Counted from the stretch's first letter, positions 9,092 through 17,348 are shown. The stretch: 60,855 bases of DNA from Bacteriovoracaceae bacterium UBA7317 (GCA_002474345.1 DKQD01000062.1:1-60855), one strand, 5' to 3'. Made by a program: numbers and translations. Notes: generated by a model from the sequence alone, not told the origin.

Positions 9092-10720
9092 TTATTTTAA
9101 GGATGAAGAATTAATCCATGATTTGAAGTCATCCATATGAGCAAAGGGAGTTACGATTGTATTTGTCTTTTTAAAATTTTCTAATGTTTTTCCTAATCCA
9201 CAACAATGAATACGATCTCTAATAAAAGGAAACCGCTCTTTATATTTTTCGTATTGAAAATAACTAGTCCAATAAAAGACTTGAGCATTTTGAATTTCTT
9301 TCTCATAATCCTCAGGGCTATCTTGGACAATTCTAGTGTAAGCAGGGATAGATCTTCCTATCAGGCTTTTTGCTTGGTCATTAGTCAAAACCCACCAAGG
9401 GTGATCGATCGTGTTTTTGTCTGATACTCCTAAAAGAAGCTGAATCGTGTGAGATTTTTTTAACGATAGAATTTCATTTTCTCCAAATGAATCTGCTGTT
9501 CCGTTAACCCAGTATCCATTTTGTGCCAGCTTTTTCATCGTCTTGCTACCTGAAGCCCAGAGTGAGCAAGGGTTTGAAATACCTTCTAAGGCCTTAGTAC
9601 AGTAATCACTTGTTATATAGAAATGGCCTTTATTGAGCTCAGCTTCAAAGTTTTCTGATAACGTTTGAGGCTTTTTTTGAATAATTTGATCAAAGAGAAT
9701 TTTAGAGCCTTTTAGTTCCCAATCTTTTTCAGACTTAAACTTATTTTGTATTTTATCAATTGGGAGGCCAACAAAGATAGATTTGCCTTTAGGAAGTTTT
9801 GGTAGATTAGATTCTCTTTCAAAAAATTGTTTCTCAACAATACCCTCTTTTTCTGAATGACCTTGATGAGTATGAATAAATCCACCAACAATTTTTTTCA
9901 CATGTATTCCAACAGCTAGGTGACATCCTCCGCCATATTCGTTGAATGCTTTTCGTTCCCTTTGAATTTCACTTGAAGTTTCGCTGTCATGAATTTTATT
10001 TAAAGCCGACAGCAGCTCATTATTATCATTTCTTTCTTTTAAGCATTCAATGGCGAGAGCACCTTGGGATGCGGCAGCTGGAAATGTACTTTGAGGAAGA
10101 ACCATAAAGTTGAGGTCTTTAAGAAGCTCTTCAAGTTTTGGTCTAGACTCTTTCCCAAGTGCCAGTCTTTCAAGGCCGGCGAGCGCGAGAACAATCCCAT
10201 GATACTCACCTTTTCTTAATTTTTCTATTCTCGTATTAACATTACCTCTTAGTGGCTCCGTTTGAACTTCTACAGGGGCACTGTGTAAAGGTAAATAGTC
10301 CTTAAGGTAAGTTTTTAAATTATGCATACGTCTTGGCGAGCTTGTTCCAACTTTAAAGACTTTTAGGTTTGACCAGTTTTGTATAAGTTCTTTCTTTACA
10401 AGTAAGACGTCATGGCCAAATTGTCTTTTTGTTATAGCAGCAAGTGTTAATTCAGGAGGTCTTTGTGAGCCTAGGTCTTTATGAGAGTGAATCACTAAGT
10501 CAACAGCTTTGGTCTTTAAAGCTTCATCAAGTTCTTTAGTGAAAAAATTTTGTCCTTCAAGCTGCCACAAAGGGACTTTTTGATTTAAGTCACCCTGTGT
10601 TTTAATGACTTTAAGCTCGTATTGGTGTCCAGTAAGTTCTTCTAATTGTCGTCTTGTTTGATCAGCTTGCGTTAAGGCGAGAAGGCTCCCACGAGTTCCT
10701 ATAGTAAATGTTTTAGGCAA
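9092..10720 (-). CDS. hemC: Hydroxymethylbilane synthase fused to a uroporphyrinogen-III synthase-like domain
   Basis: I place the start at a TTG (10718-10720) preceded by GGGAGGAAT at good spacing; it gives PKTFTIGTRGSLLALTQ, the normal HemC N-terminus, and overlaps hemA by 8 bases. A longer ATG frame would add 21 residues unlike HemC inside hemA. The 542-residue product is too long for HemC alone (about 310). Residues 1 to about 310 carry the HemC fold with the dipyrromethane-cofactor cysteine near 266 in YGGGCHLAVG. The remaining 230 residues look like a divergent HemD (FYITSDYCTKAL, FYWTSYFQYEKY, CCGLGKTLENFKK). The fusion would make linear hydroxymethylbilane and cyclise it. HemD assignment rests on pattern and context, as no separate hemD is visible. 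Confidence 0.88.
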   Translation of the reverse strand: MPKTFTIGTRGSLLALTQADQTRRQLEELTGHQYELKVIKTQGDLNQKVPLWQLEGQNFFTKELDEALKTKAVDLVIHSHKDLGSQRPPELTLAAITKRQFGHDVLLVKKELIQNWSNLKVFKVGTSSPRRMHNLKTYLKDYLPLHSAPVEVQTEPLRGNVNTRIEKLRKGEYHGIVLALAGLERLALGKESRPKLEELLKDLNFMVLPQSTFPAAASQGALAIECLKERNDNNELLSALNKIHDSETSSEIQRERKAFNEYGGGCHLAVGIHVKKIVGGFIHTHQGHSEKEGIVEKQFFERESNLPKLPKGKSIFVGLPIDKIQNKFKSEKDWELKGSKILFDQIIQKKPQTLSENFEAELNKGHFYITSDYCTKALEGISNPCSLWASGSKTMKKLAQNGYWVNGTADSFGENEILSLKKSHTIQLLLGVSDKNTIDHPWWVLTNDQAKSLIGRSIPAYTRIVQDSPEDYEKEIQNAQVFYWTSYFQYEKYKERFPFIRDRIHCCGLGKTLENFKKTNTIVTPFAHMDDFKSWINSSSLK

Positions 10721-11648
10721 AATGTAATTCCTCCCAACCGAAGGGGTAATTGTACGAAAAAGAGTAGAATCTTTTTTCAACAATTCGATTGATTTCTTTC
10801 TGGGCCCTTTCTATTTTTAGTGTTTTTTCGTCGTTAAGGAATGTTCCTCGTTTAAAAATATCATCAAGCCTGAATACGTTACTCTTAGCAGTTAGCTCCG
10901 TGTCTATCACAGAGGGATGCCCTAGATCAATAAAAAGCTTCTTCGGACAGGAATTCGATGGAACGTCGTGCCATTTTTTGAAAAAGCTTCTATCAAATAG
11001 GATGCCTTCGGCTCCTATCGTGTTGATAACATTATAGGATTTAGCTATAGAACTTTTTTCTGCCCAGTGAATTGATTTTGTCTCATATAGATCGCAGATT
11101 TCCTTAACTTTTCCTTCATTTCTACCTGAAATTGTGACATTGAATTTTTTCTTAAGGACTTTGATCAGGCTATGACACAATGCTCCTGTTCCTGTGATAA
11201 GAACATCGTTTGATGTAGAGTGTTGGAGAAGTATTTTTTTTGAAATTGAGCTGTATGACTGTTGCCCAATTTCCCCTAGAAAATCAGTTTTAATATCTTT
11301 TGAGTCCTTAAGCAGTTTTTCAAGGACAGAGACAAGGAATAGGTTTTTTTGTGAAGATCTTAAATAATTTCTAAAGGCGTGCTTAAATTGGCTAGCAATC
11401 TCATTCTCACCTTGCAATCTACTTTTTAGGCCGCAGATTGTTTCAAGCAGAAATGAGTAGGCTTTAATACCCTCTAAAGGTGTGTGCTCTGGAAGTGAAA
11501 AATGGACTATTTTCTTTAGAGAAAGGCTTTGTTTTAAGCCGACAATTAAGGTCCTTTGGCAGGTTTTAAGAATAAAGAGGTCTGATTGATCCAGATCAGG
11601 AGTTTTGATCCCTTGCGGAAAATGGTAAAGAGAGATTAAATCGATCAT
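10713..11648 (-). CDS. hemA: Glutamyl-tRNA reductase (short, divergent)
   Basis: Reduces glutamyl-tRNA(Glu) to glutamate-1-semialdehyde with NADPH, the first step of the C5 route. Seen: ILKTCQRT (the usual TCNRTE with the catalytic Cys kept but Asn and Glu changed), SRLQGENEIASQFKHAF (family LGE.QI.GQ.K.A) and an NADP-binding stretch VLITGTGALCHSLIKVL. The frame is open to an ATG at 11759, but the added 37 residues do not resemble HemA; the ATG at 11648 puts the first beta strand at MIDLISLYHF. From there the protein has 311 residues against about 420 normally, lacking most of the C-terminal dimerisation domain. It heads the hem operon. A possible -10 (TACAAT, minus strand, 11785-11790) lies upstream without a clear -35. 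Confidence 0.85.
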   Translation of the reverse strand: MIDLISLYHFPQGIKTPDLDQSDLFILKTCQRTLIVGLKQSLSLKKIVHFSLPEHTPLEGIKAYSFLLETICGLKSRLQGENEIASQFKHAFRNYLRSSQKNLFLVSVLEKLLKDSKDIKTDFLGEIGQQSYSSISKKILLQHSTSNDVLITGTGALCHSLIKVLKKKFNVTISGRNEGKVKEICDLYETKSIHWAEKSSIAKSYNVINTIGAEGILFDRSFFKKWHDVPSNSCPKKLFIDLGHPSVIDTELTAKSNVFRLDDIFKRGTFLNDEKTLKIERAQKEINRIVEKRFYSFSYNYPFGWEELHFA

Positions 11649-11916
11649 CTTTTTGTAAGCCTTTTTGTGATCTGCAAAAAAAGGAGGTCTTAGTCCTTTT
11701 TTTGAAAGCCAAGAATTTGCCGCTGGGCATTTATATTTCCTCTGAAAGAGTTGTAACATTAAAAGGGTTTTTAATTGTCACAAAATTGTAGGATTTGAAA
11801 TGTCTAAAAGATTCTTTTTCTTTTTGAATGTTGAGTCATTGATATCAAAAAGGTTTTGGTATAAATAACTTCTAAAACATACAAAATAAGTAATGCGTCC
11901 ATATATAATTGAATGA

Positions 11917-11952
11917 ATATTAGAATAGATATTAGAATAGATATTAGAATGA
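11917..11952. repeat. Three 12-bp tandem repeats
   Basis: Three head-to-tail copies of ATATTAGAATAG, the last ending in GA instead of AG, lie just upstream of the small membrane-protein gene and in the divergent gap to hemA. Such AT-rich arrays can vary in copy number and could alter promoter spacing; no function is shown. Confidence 0.85.
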
Positions 11953-11974
11953 ATAAAGGATGAGGGGTAATTTT

Positions 11975-12304
11975 TTGGGCCAATCTACTAAAATTCAAGA
12001 AGCTTCTCCAAAAGAGCCTAAAGAAAAGGCTGGACTTTTAAAGAAGGTATGGCTCTTTGTAAAAGCGCAGGCAAAGAAGTTTGATAATGCTGTGGATGGC
12101 GCAGCAAGCTTTTTTTTCAAGAATTATGGAAAAACTCGTTTCATGATAGCGATGAGTAAAAAGGCTCAGTATTTAGGTCTTGAAAGGCTTTTTGAAAAAG
12201 GCCCTAAGGCTTTTGCATATTTTTTTCTATTTTACCTTGTCAGAGATACCATCCTATACATTATTATTCCTATTTATTTTGCAAAATGGACTTCTGGGAA
12301 TTGA
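11975..12304 (+). CDS. Small membrane-associated protein, unknown
   Basis: I do not recognise the family. An ATG at 11960 has AAAGG almost touching it, whereas the in-frame TTG at 11975 has GAGGGG seven bases upstream, so I prefer the TTG (109 residues). The N-terminus is Lys/Glu/Pro-rich and hydrophilic, the middle is basic and amphipathic (VKAQAKKFDNAV, FFKNYGKTRF), and one hydrophobic segment near the C-terminus (AYFFLFYLVRDTILYIIIPI) is probably a membrane helix. It lies 36 bases before the acyltransferase gene and is probably cotranscribed, which hints at a membrane-lipid partner role. Confidence 0.6.
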   Translation: MGQSTKIQEASPKEPKEKAGLLKKVWLFVKAQAKKFDNAVDGAASFFFKNYGKTRFMIAMSKKAQYLGLERLFEKGPKAFAYFFLFYLVRDTILYIIIPIYFAKWTSGN

Positions 12305-12340
12305 CCTAAAATTTTAAAGTTAAGGTTTTCGGGAAACATT

Positions 12341-14143
12341 ATGAATGATGAATTGAAAAAGATCGTCTTATCTTACCCAAAGTTACAAAAAAGAATACTG
12401 GAAAAAAAAGTCACCGAAGAAAAGGTGCTGAAGCTCCTTAGTGAGATAGCAGCAACTTATTCTTCCAAAGTGATGGAATACTTCGAAAAGTTTTTAGATG
12501 TCTCTTTAGAAAAGCTCTACGACGGAATTAATTTTAATTATCCAAAGGGAATGGACTTTCAGAAGTTGTGTGAGGAAAACAATGTTGTTCTTGTTCCTAA
12601 TCATCAATCCCACGCTGATTATTTGGCCATAAATTATATGGTTTTTAAGCATTTTAATTTTCCGCTCTATGTTGCAGGTGGCATTAATTTGAACCTTTTT
12701 ATGGTTGGTGACCTATTTAGGAAGTCAGGATGCTTTTTTATAAGGAGAAGTTTTCAAAGTGATGTATCTTATAGATTTGTTTTAGAGGCATACCTTTATT
12801 ATTTACTTGAAACTGGAAAAACCATTGAGTTTTTCTTTGAAGGTGGAAGAACTCGTTCAGGAAAATTGTTGTCCCCTCGATTCGGGCTCTATCAGATGCT
12901 TATAGAATCTCATGCTGAGATTCCTATAGAGAGGAGAAAAAAGCTTCTTTTTATTCCAGTGAGTATTGTGCACGAATATGTTCCAGAACAAAAGACTCTT
13001 GCTCAAGAATTGGAGGGTGAGAAAAAGAAAAAAGAAAATTTCTTACAGGTTTTTAAAGTATTAAAGTTATTTTCAAGGCAATTTGGAAATGTTCATATCA
13101 ACCTTGGAAGCCCTGTTGAGGCTCCGGAGCTTAATGAAGGGGAGATAGCCGATAAAAGGTCTTTAACTCAAGGGTTAGCTTTTAATTGTTTTAGGGCCGT
13201 GGGAAAAAACTTTTTGGTTACGCCTACAGCACTTCTTTCTCTTGTTCTTTTAGAGGATCCAAGTGGGGCTTTGAAATGGAATGATATTATTCATAAATGT
13301 TATTATATCGTTGAGTTTTGTAAGAAGTTTAAAATTCCTTATGTTGCTTCTCTTAAGGATGAGAATTTTTCCTCTACTATTGATAGAGCCATGGAGATTT
13401 TAGTCGGGAATGGAAAAGTTGAAATTATAAAAGGTCGTGAACCGGAAAACGTATTTTACTCTATAAAGTTAAATGCTAGAAAAGAGCTTCTTTACTCAAA
13501 AAACTCTATACTCCATCACTTTTTAGTTCCTTGGGCCATCCACTCAGCTTGGATAAAAGTTTTTAAAGGAAGTATTAGAAGTGTTGAAGAGTTAAAAGCT
13601 TTTTTCCTTAGAGAAAGAGATCAGCTCAAGCACGAATTTTATCTACCAACCACTAAGGAGTTTTTACAACATGCCCTCCATATTGTGTCTGAAATCATAG
13701 GGCGTAAAATTAGGAGCCTTGAAGAGTGTTTAAAGCTTGAATATAAAGAGCTTTATTTGGTGGCTTCTTCAACTGGTATATTTGCTCGGTCTGGATCCTA
13801 CTTATTTGAAGGTTATTACCTCGCAGGCCTTGCTATTAAGGAACTTGGTTATAAAGCTTCCTCAGATGGTTTTAAGTTTGACCTCTTTAAAAAAACTGTT
13901 CAAGCTTTGTATGACGACGAAAAAACTTTGGATAGGTTCATAAAATATCCTGAGGCTTGTTCTTTACCTCTTATGAAAACGAGTTTGAAGTTTTTTACTC
14001 ATCAAGGCGTTATTGAAAATCCAGGAGGGGGTTTCTTCGTTGTAAATCATAATAAGCTAGATTCTTTGACAAAAGAGTTGGGTGGTAATCTTATGGACGG
14101 GTCAACTTTCAATGTAAGTCCTGAGGTTCCTCCTATGAATTAA
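12341..14143 (+). CDS. plsB: PlsB/DHAPAT-type glycerol-3-phosphate acyltransferase
   Basis: 600 residues. Predicted to acylate glycerol-3-phosphate (or a similar acceptor) at the inner membrane, the first step of phospholipid synthesis. Acyltransferase motifs in order: NHQSHADYL (HX4D, His88-Asp93), FFIRRSF, IEFFFEGGRTRSGKLLSPR (block III) and FIPVSIVHEYVPE (block IV). The spacing and GGRTRSGK fit the PlsB/DHAPAT branch rather than PlsC. It is shorter than E. coli PlsB (about 800), lacking part of the N- and C-terminal regions. The exact acyl donor and acceptor cannot be read from sequence. The gene is followed by a CDF transporter after 29 bases. Confidence 0.85.
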   Translation: MNDELKKIVLSYPKLQKRILEKKVTEEKVLKLLSEIAATYSSKVMEYFEKFLDVSLEKLYDGINFNYPKGMDFQKLCEENNVVLVPNHQSHADYLAINYMVFKHFNFPLYVAGGINLNLFMVGDLFRKSGCFFIRRSFQSDVSYRFVLEAYLYYLLETGKTIEFFFEGGRTRSGKLLSPRFGLYQMLIESHAEIPIERRKKLLFIPVSIVHEYVPEQKTLAQELEGEKKKKENFLQVFKVLKLFSRQFGNVHINLGSPVEAPELNEGEIADKRSLTQGLAFNCFRAVGKNFLVTPTALLSLVLLEDPSGALKWNDIIHKCYYIVEFCKKFKIPYVASLKDENFSSTIDRAMEILVGNGKVEIIKGREPENVFYSIKLNARKELLYSKNSILHHFLVPWAIHSAWIKVFKGSIRSVEELKAFFLRERDQLKHEFYLPTTKEFLQHALHIVSEIIGRKIRSLEECLKLEYKELYLVASSTGIFARSGSYLFEGYYLAGLAIKELGYKASSDGFKFDLFKKTVQALYDDEKTLDRFIKYPEACSLPLMKTSLKFFTHQGVIENPGGGFFVVNHNKLDSLTKELGGNLMDGSTFNVSPEVPPMN

Positions 14144-14172
14144 GGTGTGGTGAAACTATAAAGTGAGTTGAT

Positions 14173-15075
14173 ATGGAAAAAGAGCTTTTGCTTCGTGAAA
14201 AAGAGATTAAGAAAGTTCTTTTAATAGTCCTATTTCTTAATCTTTTTATTGCTGCTTTAAAAATTGGCGTAGGCTTTAATTCTCATTATATCTCTCTAGT
14301 CTCTTCAGGGATTGACTCTTTATTTGATAGTGCTTCCAATTGCCTGGCACTCATTAGCATTTACTTTGCTTTTAAACCCGCAGATTCAGGCCATAACTAT
14401 GGTCATTACAAATTTGAAACTTTTGGCAGTTTAGTGATTGGGATACTTATTCTTTTCTCCGGTGTCCAATTTCTATTGAGTATGAACCTTTTTGGAAAAA
14501 AGCTTTTTAAAGAGCCTGTTTTCAGCATTTTTCCTTTCGTTTCTGTTCTTGTGTCCACTGCAGTTAGCTTTTTTGTTTCTAAGTATGAGAAAAAGAAGGG
14601 TAAAGAGCTCTCCTCTTCCATTCTTAATTCAGATTCCGCTCATACCTATGGAGATTTCTTGATAGGTTTCGGGGTTTTAATATCTCTTGTATTTTCTTAT
14701 TTCAGAGTCTACTGGGTAGATGTCTTCGTAGGGGGGGCCATAGGTTTATACCTCTTTATTTTGGGCATTGAAATTCTGAGAAAGAACCTGCCGGAACTTT
14801 TAGACGGCTCTCCTGTTATTGAAAAAGAGCTTGTTAAAAAAGTAGAAGAAATTGAACATATAAAAGACATTCATAAGTTTAGGGCCAGAGGCAACCAGAA
14901 CTGTATGTTTATAGACTTTCATCTCTTACTTGATGAGGACCTATCTCTAAAGGAAGCTCATAAAATTGGGCATGACGCAGAGGGAATGATTAAGAACCTC
15001 CTTGAAAAGTATGCCAGGAAGATTGATGTTACAGTTCATGTAGAGCCCTATGAAGAAAATCATCTTGATGATTGA
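14173..15075 (+). CDS. Cation diffusion facilitator family metal efflux transporter
   Basis: 300 residues. CDF proteins export divalent metals (Zn, Fe, Mn, Cd) in exchange for protons across the inner membrane. Seen: several hydrophobic helices; the helix-II site with Asp residues in SGIDSLFDSASN; the HNYGHYKFE motif of the family; the helix-V site NSDSAHTYGDF, which has Asp two residues before His (DXXXD-like order altered); and a C-terminal cytoplasmic domain with metal-binding-like His (FIDFHLLLDED, VTVHVEPYEE). Metal specificity cannot be assigned. It is probably cotranscribed with the upstream acyltransferase and the following gene. Confidence 0.9.
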   Translation: MEKELLLREKEIKKVLLIVLFLNLFIAALKIGVGFNSHYISLVSSGIDSLFDSASNCLALISIYFAFKPADSGHNYGHYKFETFGSLVIGILILFSGVQFLLSMNLFGKKLFKEPVFSIFPFVSVLVSTAVSFFVSKYEKKKGKELSSSILNSDSAHTYGDFLIGFGVLISLVFSYFRVYWVDVFVGGAIGLYLFILGIEILRKNLPELLDGSPVIEKELVKKVEEIEHIKDIHKFRARGNQNCMFIDFHLLLDEDLSLKEAHKIGHDAEGMIKNLLEKYARKIDVTVHVEPYEENHLDD

Positions 15076-15090
15076 AATTAAAGGACTTGG

Positions 15091-15591
15091 GTGTTAGAGA
15101 GGGGCATGGAACTTTCTCCCACATATTCTCCAAATAAGAGGATTCTTTACACCAAAACAAAGTTGCCGGCGATGTTTTGGAGCAAGGATCTAGCGAAGGT
15201 CGACCAAATCGTCAATTCGTCCAGTGATTTGTTTTTTGCGTCAGGATGCTCGGTTTTACACTTTCCTGGAAAGTATGGAGAAAAAGAAATGAGCTTTTTG
15301 CCCTTAGACGATGATAGTTTTTTCGTTGGAAGGGAGGTAACTGGCTTTTTAGATTTGGCTCCGGGTTTTTGGTTTTTGGATTTGCCAGAGTGCGAACAAG
15401 TAACTTTTAAGCTTCCTAATGACTCTACTTTCGAGGACTTGGTGTCGCGAAGTGAAGAGATTTCAGGAAGTTTGCCATTAGAGTTTGTTGATAAGCTTCT
15501 TTTGAAGCATGTTTCCATCTTTGAAGATAAGGAGAAAGATGGTTTGGCAGGGCTAAGTGTTGAGCTACAATATTTTTTTGGGTGGACTTGA
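15091..15591 (+). CDS. Conserved-looking soluble protein, unknown
   Basis: I do not recognise it. A GTG at 15091 has AAAGGA at good distance; an ATG at 15106 directly after GAGAGGGG is the alternative. The product (166 residues from the GTG) has no signal peptide or membrane helix. It is acidic and rich in Phe/Leu with short beta-like stretches (SVLHFPGKYGEKEMSFLPL, FFVGREVTGFLDL). It follows the CDF gene by 15 bases and precedes the infC promoter, whose -35 overlaps its end. A reversed frame over the same bases is less credible because it has no ribosome site and opposes the operon. Confidence 0.55.
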   Translation: MLERGMELSPTYSPNKRILYTKTKLPAMFWSKDLAKVDQIVNSSSDLFFASGCSVLHFPGKYGEKEMSFLPLDDDSFFVGREVTGFLDLAPGFWFLDLPECEQVTFKLPNDSTFEDLVSRSEEISGSLPLEFVDKLLLKHVSIFEDKEKDGLAGLSVELQYFFGWT

Positions 15592-15616
15592 CGAGTCGCA
15601 TTTTTGTATCTTAAAT
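15588..15616 (+). promoter_or_regulatory. Candidate sigma-70 promoter of infC-rpmI-rplT
   Basis: TTGACG, 17 bases, TTAAAT. The -35 matches consensus in five of six positions and the -10 in four. It overlaps the stop of the preceding gene and leaves a leader of about 70 bases before infC. Confidence 0.5.
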
Positions 15617-15690
15617 AGTCTATTTTTATAGGTTAATAGTGATTAATGGAGTAACAAAATAATAAGTTTCTTTTCAAATGGAGGTAGATC

Positions 15691-16311
15691 ATCGGAGAGA
15701 ATAAGGTAAGAGACAGCAAAAAAAAGGGTCCTAGAGTAAACTCTGCGATTCGCTTAGTTGAGTGCAGGTTAATAGGTGATGATGGAACTCAGTATGGTAT
15801 TGTCTCAATGACTGAAGCTAATAGAATTGCTGAAGAACAAGGATTGGATTTGGTTGAGGTTTCCCCAACGGCAAAGCCTCCTGTAGTTAAAATAATTGAC
15901 TATGGGAAATTTAAGTATATGCAGCAGAAAAAGGCAAACGAAGCTAAAAAGAAGACGGCTACGGTTCAATTAAAGGAAATTCAGCTTAGACCAAATATTG
16001 AGTCTCACGACTTAGAAACAAAGTTGAAAAGAGCTTATAAATTTTTAGACCAAGGCGATAAAATCAAGATGGTCCTCCAATTTAGGGGGCGTGAGATGAG
16101 TTATCGTGAGAACGGAATGAAAAAGTTCCGAGCTATAATTGAGAAGGTTGAAGAGTATGGTGCAGTTGTTGAGTCTGAGCCTAAAATGGTTGGGACTCGT
16201 ATAATAGCCATTCTTGCATCGTTAAAAAAACCTGTAAAAAAGCCTGAAGGAAAACCACAAAAAAAGGAAAAAGGTAGCAATAGTGCTTCTAAGGATAACG
16301 TAAACGCCTAG
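15691..16311 (+). CDS. infC: Translation initiation factor IF-3 with AUC start codon
   Basis: IF-3 binds the 30S subunit, prevents premature 50S joining and proofreads start codons. The family N-terminus (VRDSKKKGPRVNSAIRLVE) is encoded upstream of the first in-frame ATG (15808). An in-frame TAG at 15685-15687 closes the frame on the 5' side, and no ATG, GTG or TTG lies between it and 15808. The Shine-Dalgarno GGAGGT (15680-15685) sits five bases before ATC at 15691, giving a 206-residue protein of about normal length. ATC at 15688 is possible but too close. A rare AUU/AUC-type start is the known autoregulatory feature of infC: IF-3 discriminates against its own start codon. Both IF-3 domains are present. 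thrS, often upstream, is absent. Confidence 0.95.
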   Translation: MGENKVRDSKKKGPRVNSAIRLVECRLIGDDGTQYGIVSMTEANRIAEEQGLDLVEVSPTAKPPVVKIIDYGKFKYMQQKKANEAKKKTATVQLKEIQLRPNIESHDLETKLKRAYKFLDQGDKIKMVLQFRGREMSYRENGMKKFRAIIEKVEEYGAVVESEPKMVGTRIIAILASLKKPVKKPEGKPQKKEKGSNSASKDNVNA

Positions 16312-16347
16312 AATATATAGTGTTTACTAGTTTTGTGCTGCGAGTTG

Positions 16348-16423
16348 TTCTCAGTTAAGAGAATAAGCCACCAAGGATTTACAAAGGCTTTAAGAGCTGA
16401 TAGAAGAAACCTCCTCTTAGGAG
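16348..16423 (+). promoter_or_regulatory. Possible structured leader before rpmI
   Basis: The 142-base infC-rpmI gap contains two small hairpins: TTCTC/GAGAA (16348-16352 with 16359-16363) and CTCCT/AGGAG (16411-16415 with 16419-16423). L20 represses rpmI-rplT through a leader RNA in other bacteria; whether this is the equivalent site is inference. Confidence 0.3.
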
Positions 16424-16453
16424 AATTTAAATTAAACTTGAAGGGATTTTATT

Positions 16454-16651
16454 ATGCCAAAGATGAAAACGAGAAAGTCCGCCGAAAAACGATTTTCTGC
16501 GACAGGTAGCGGAAAAATAAAGCGTAGAAGAGGTGGTCTCAGACACAATCTTGGTAAGAGAACGACAAAGTCGAAGACTCTTGCAGGAAAAACAGACTAC
16601 GTTCATGAAGCTGATGAAAGCAGAATTCGTAGAATGTTGCCTTACCTATAA
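16454..16651 (+). CDS. rpmI: 50S ribosomal protein bL35
   Basis: 65 residues, standard length, strongly basic. MPKMKTRKSAEKRF, followed by the GKIKRRRGGLRHNL stretch, is diagnostic for bL35. The Shine-Dalgarno is AAGGGA eight bases before the ATG. It is part of infC-rpmI-rplT, the conserved IF-3/L35/L20 order. Confidence 0.98.
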   Translation: MPKMKTRKSAEKRFSATGSGKIKRRRGGLRHNLGKRTTKSKTLAGKTDYVHEADESRIRRMLPYL

Positions 16652-16710
16652 TCTTATCTAGCTTTTGATTGAGGTTATTTTAGAGAAGGCTTGTAGTTAA
16701 TTGAACAGAG

Positions 16711-16749
16711 TCTTGGGAAACAAAGATCTTGCTTAGAAAGACCCCAAGA
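16711..16749 (+). promoter_or_regulatory. Stem-loop in the rpmI-rplT gap
   Basis: TCTTGGG (16711-16717) can pair perfectly with CCCAAGA (16743-16749) across a 25-base loop. It lies in the 118-base spacer, with its 3' arm about 20 bases before rplT and directly upstream of the GGAG ribosome site. It could modulate rplT translation or be an L20 site. Confidence 0.35.
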
Positions 16750-16769
16750 ATCGTGAAGGAGAATGAAAA

Positions 16770-17114
16770 ATGGCACGTGTAAGAAGAGGCTTTAAAGCCA
16801 GAAGAAGAAGAAACAAAATTTTGAAGAGGGCCAAAGGCTTTCAATTTGATAGAAGAAGAAAGTTTCGTCATGCTGCTCAGACAGTCGTTAGAGCCATGCA
16901 CTACTCTTATATCGGTAGAAAACTATTAAAGAGAGATATGAGAAGGCTTTGGATTCAGAGAATTAGTGCAGCATCTAAGACTGTAGGAAGTTCTTATTCA
17001 AAGTTTATGGGTGCGTTGAAGAAAAAAGGAAGTACTCTTAACAGAAAAATGTTGTCAGAGATTGCAGCAAGAGACTTTGAAGGATTTAAAGCTATTGAGC
17101 AAAGCCTTCATTAA
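16770..17114 (+). CDS. rplT: 50S ribosomal protein bL20
   Basis: 114 residues, normal length, very basic N-terminal helix. MARVRRGFKARRRRNKILK, AKGFQFDRRRKFRHA and the C-terminal globular part (YSKFMGALKKKGSTLNRKMLSEIA) are bL20 signatures. L20 binds 23S rRNA early in assembly and commonly represses its own operon. Preceded by AAGGAG; followed by a strong terminator. Confidence 0.98.
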   Translation: MARVRRGFKARRRRNKILKRAKGFQFDRRRKFRHAAQTVVRAMHYSYIGRKLLKRDMRRLWIQRISAASKTVGSSYSKFMGALKKKGSTLNRKMLSEIAARDFEGFKAIEQSLH

Positions 17115-17150
17115 GCCGACTTAGAACAAACTACTTTTTGAAAATAATAA

Positions 17151-17180
17151 AAAACCTCTTTTATAAAAGAGGTTTTTTTT
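17151..17180 (+). terminator. Rho-independent terminator after rplT
   Basis: AACCTCTTTT (17153-17162) pairs with AAAAGAGGTT (17165-17174) and runs into a T tract ending at 17180; flanking A and T residues extend the stem. It ends the infC operon. The A-rich 5' side means it could also work on the other strand. Confidence 0.9.
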
Positions 17181-17348
17181 TGTCTTTTTCCAATAGAAGA
17201 AAATAATTATCTAACTTAATCATTCTTCTGTTAGGTTTTTCTTGTCATTTTGTGAAAGTTCTTTTTAAAATTTTCATCGATAAAAATTGTTGAACGGTTG
17301 TTGTTCAAAATATTTCTAAGGGCCTCAAGGATCATTAAGGAGTTTTTA

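Noticed and set aside
11804..11998. Minus-strand open frame with repeated ILIS residues
   Set aside because: The repeats come from the 12-bp tandem array; no Shine-Dalgarno and overlap with the plus-strand start region.
13148..13155. GCCGATAA on the plus strand
   Set aside because: It lies inside the acyltransferase coding region with no gene start near; it serves as an example of chance occurrence.
15147..15518. Minus-strand open frame of 123 codons opposite the gene at 15091
   Set aside because: Low-complexity Ser/Lys-rich product, no ribosome site, and it opposes the operon; a shadow of the plus-strand gene.
17254..17283. Sigma-28-like promoter before the M48-like peptidase (GAAAGTTC and ATCGATAA)
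   Set aside because: The spacer is 14 rather than 11 bases and the -10 lacks one C; not reported with the three better sites.
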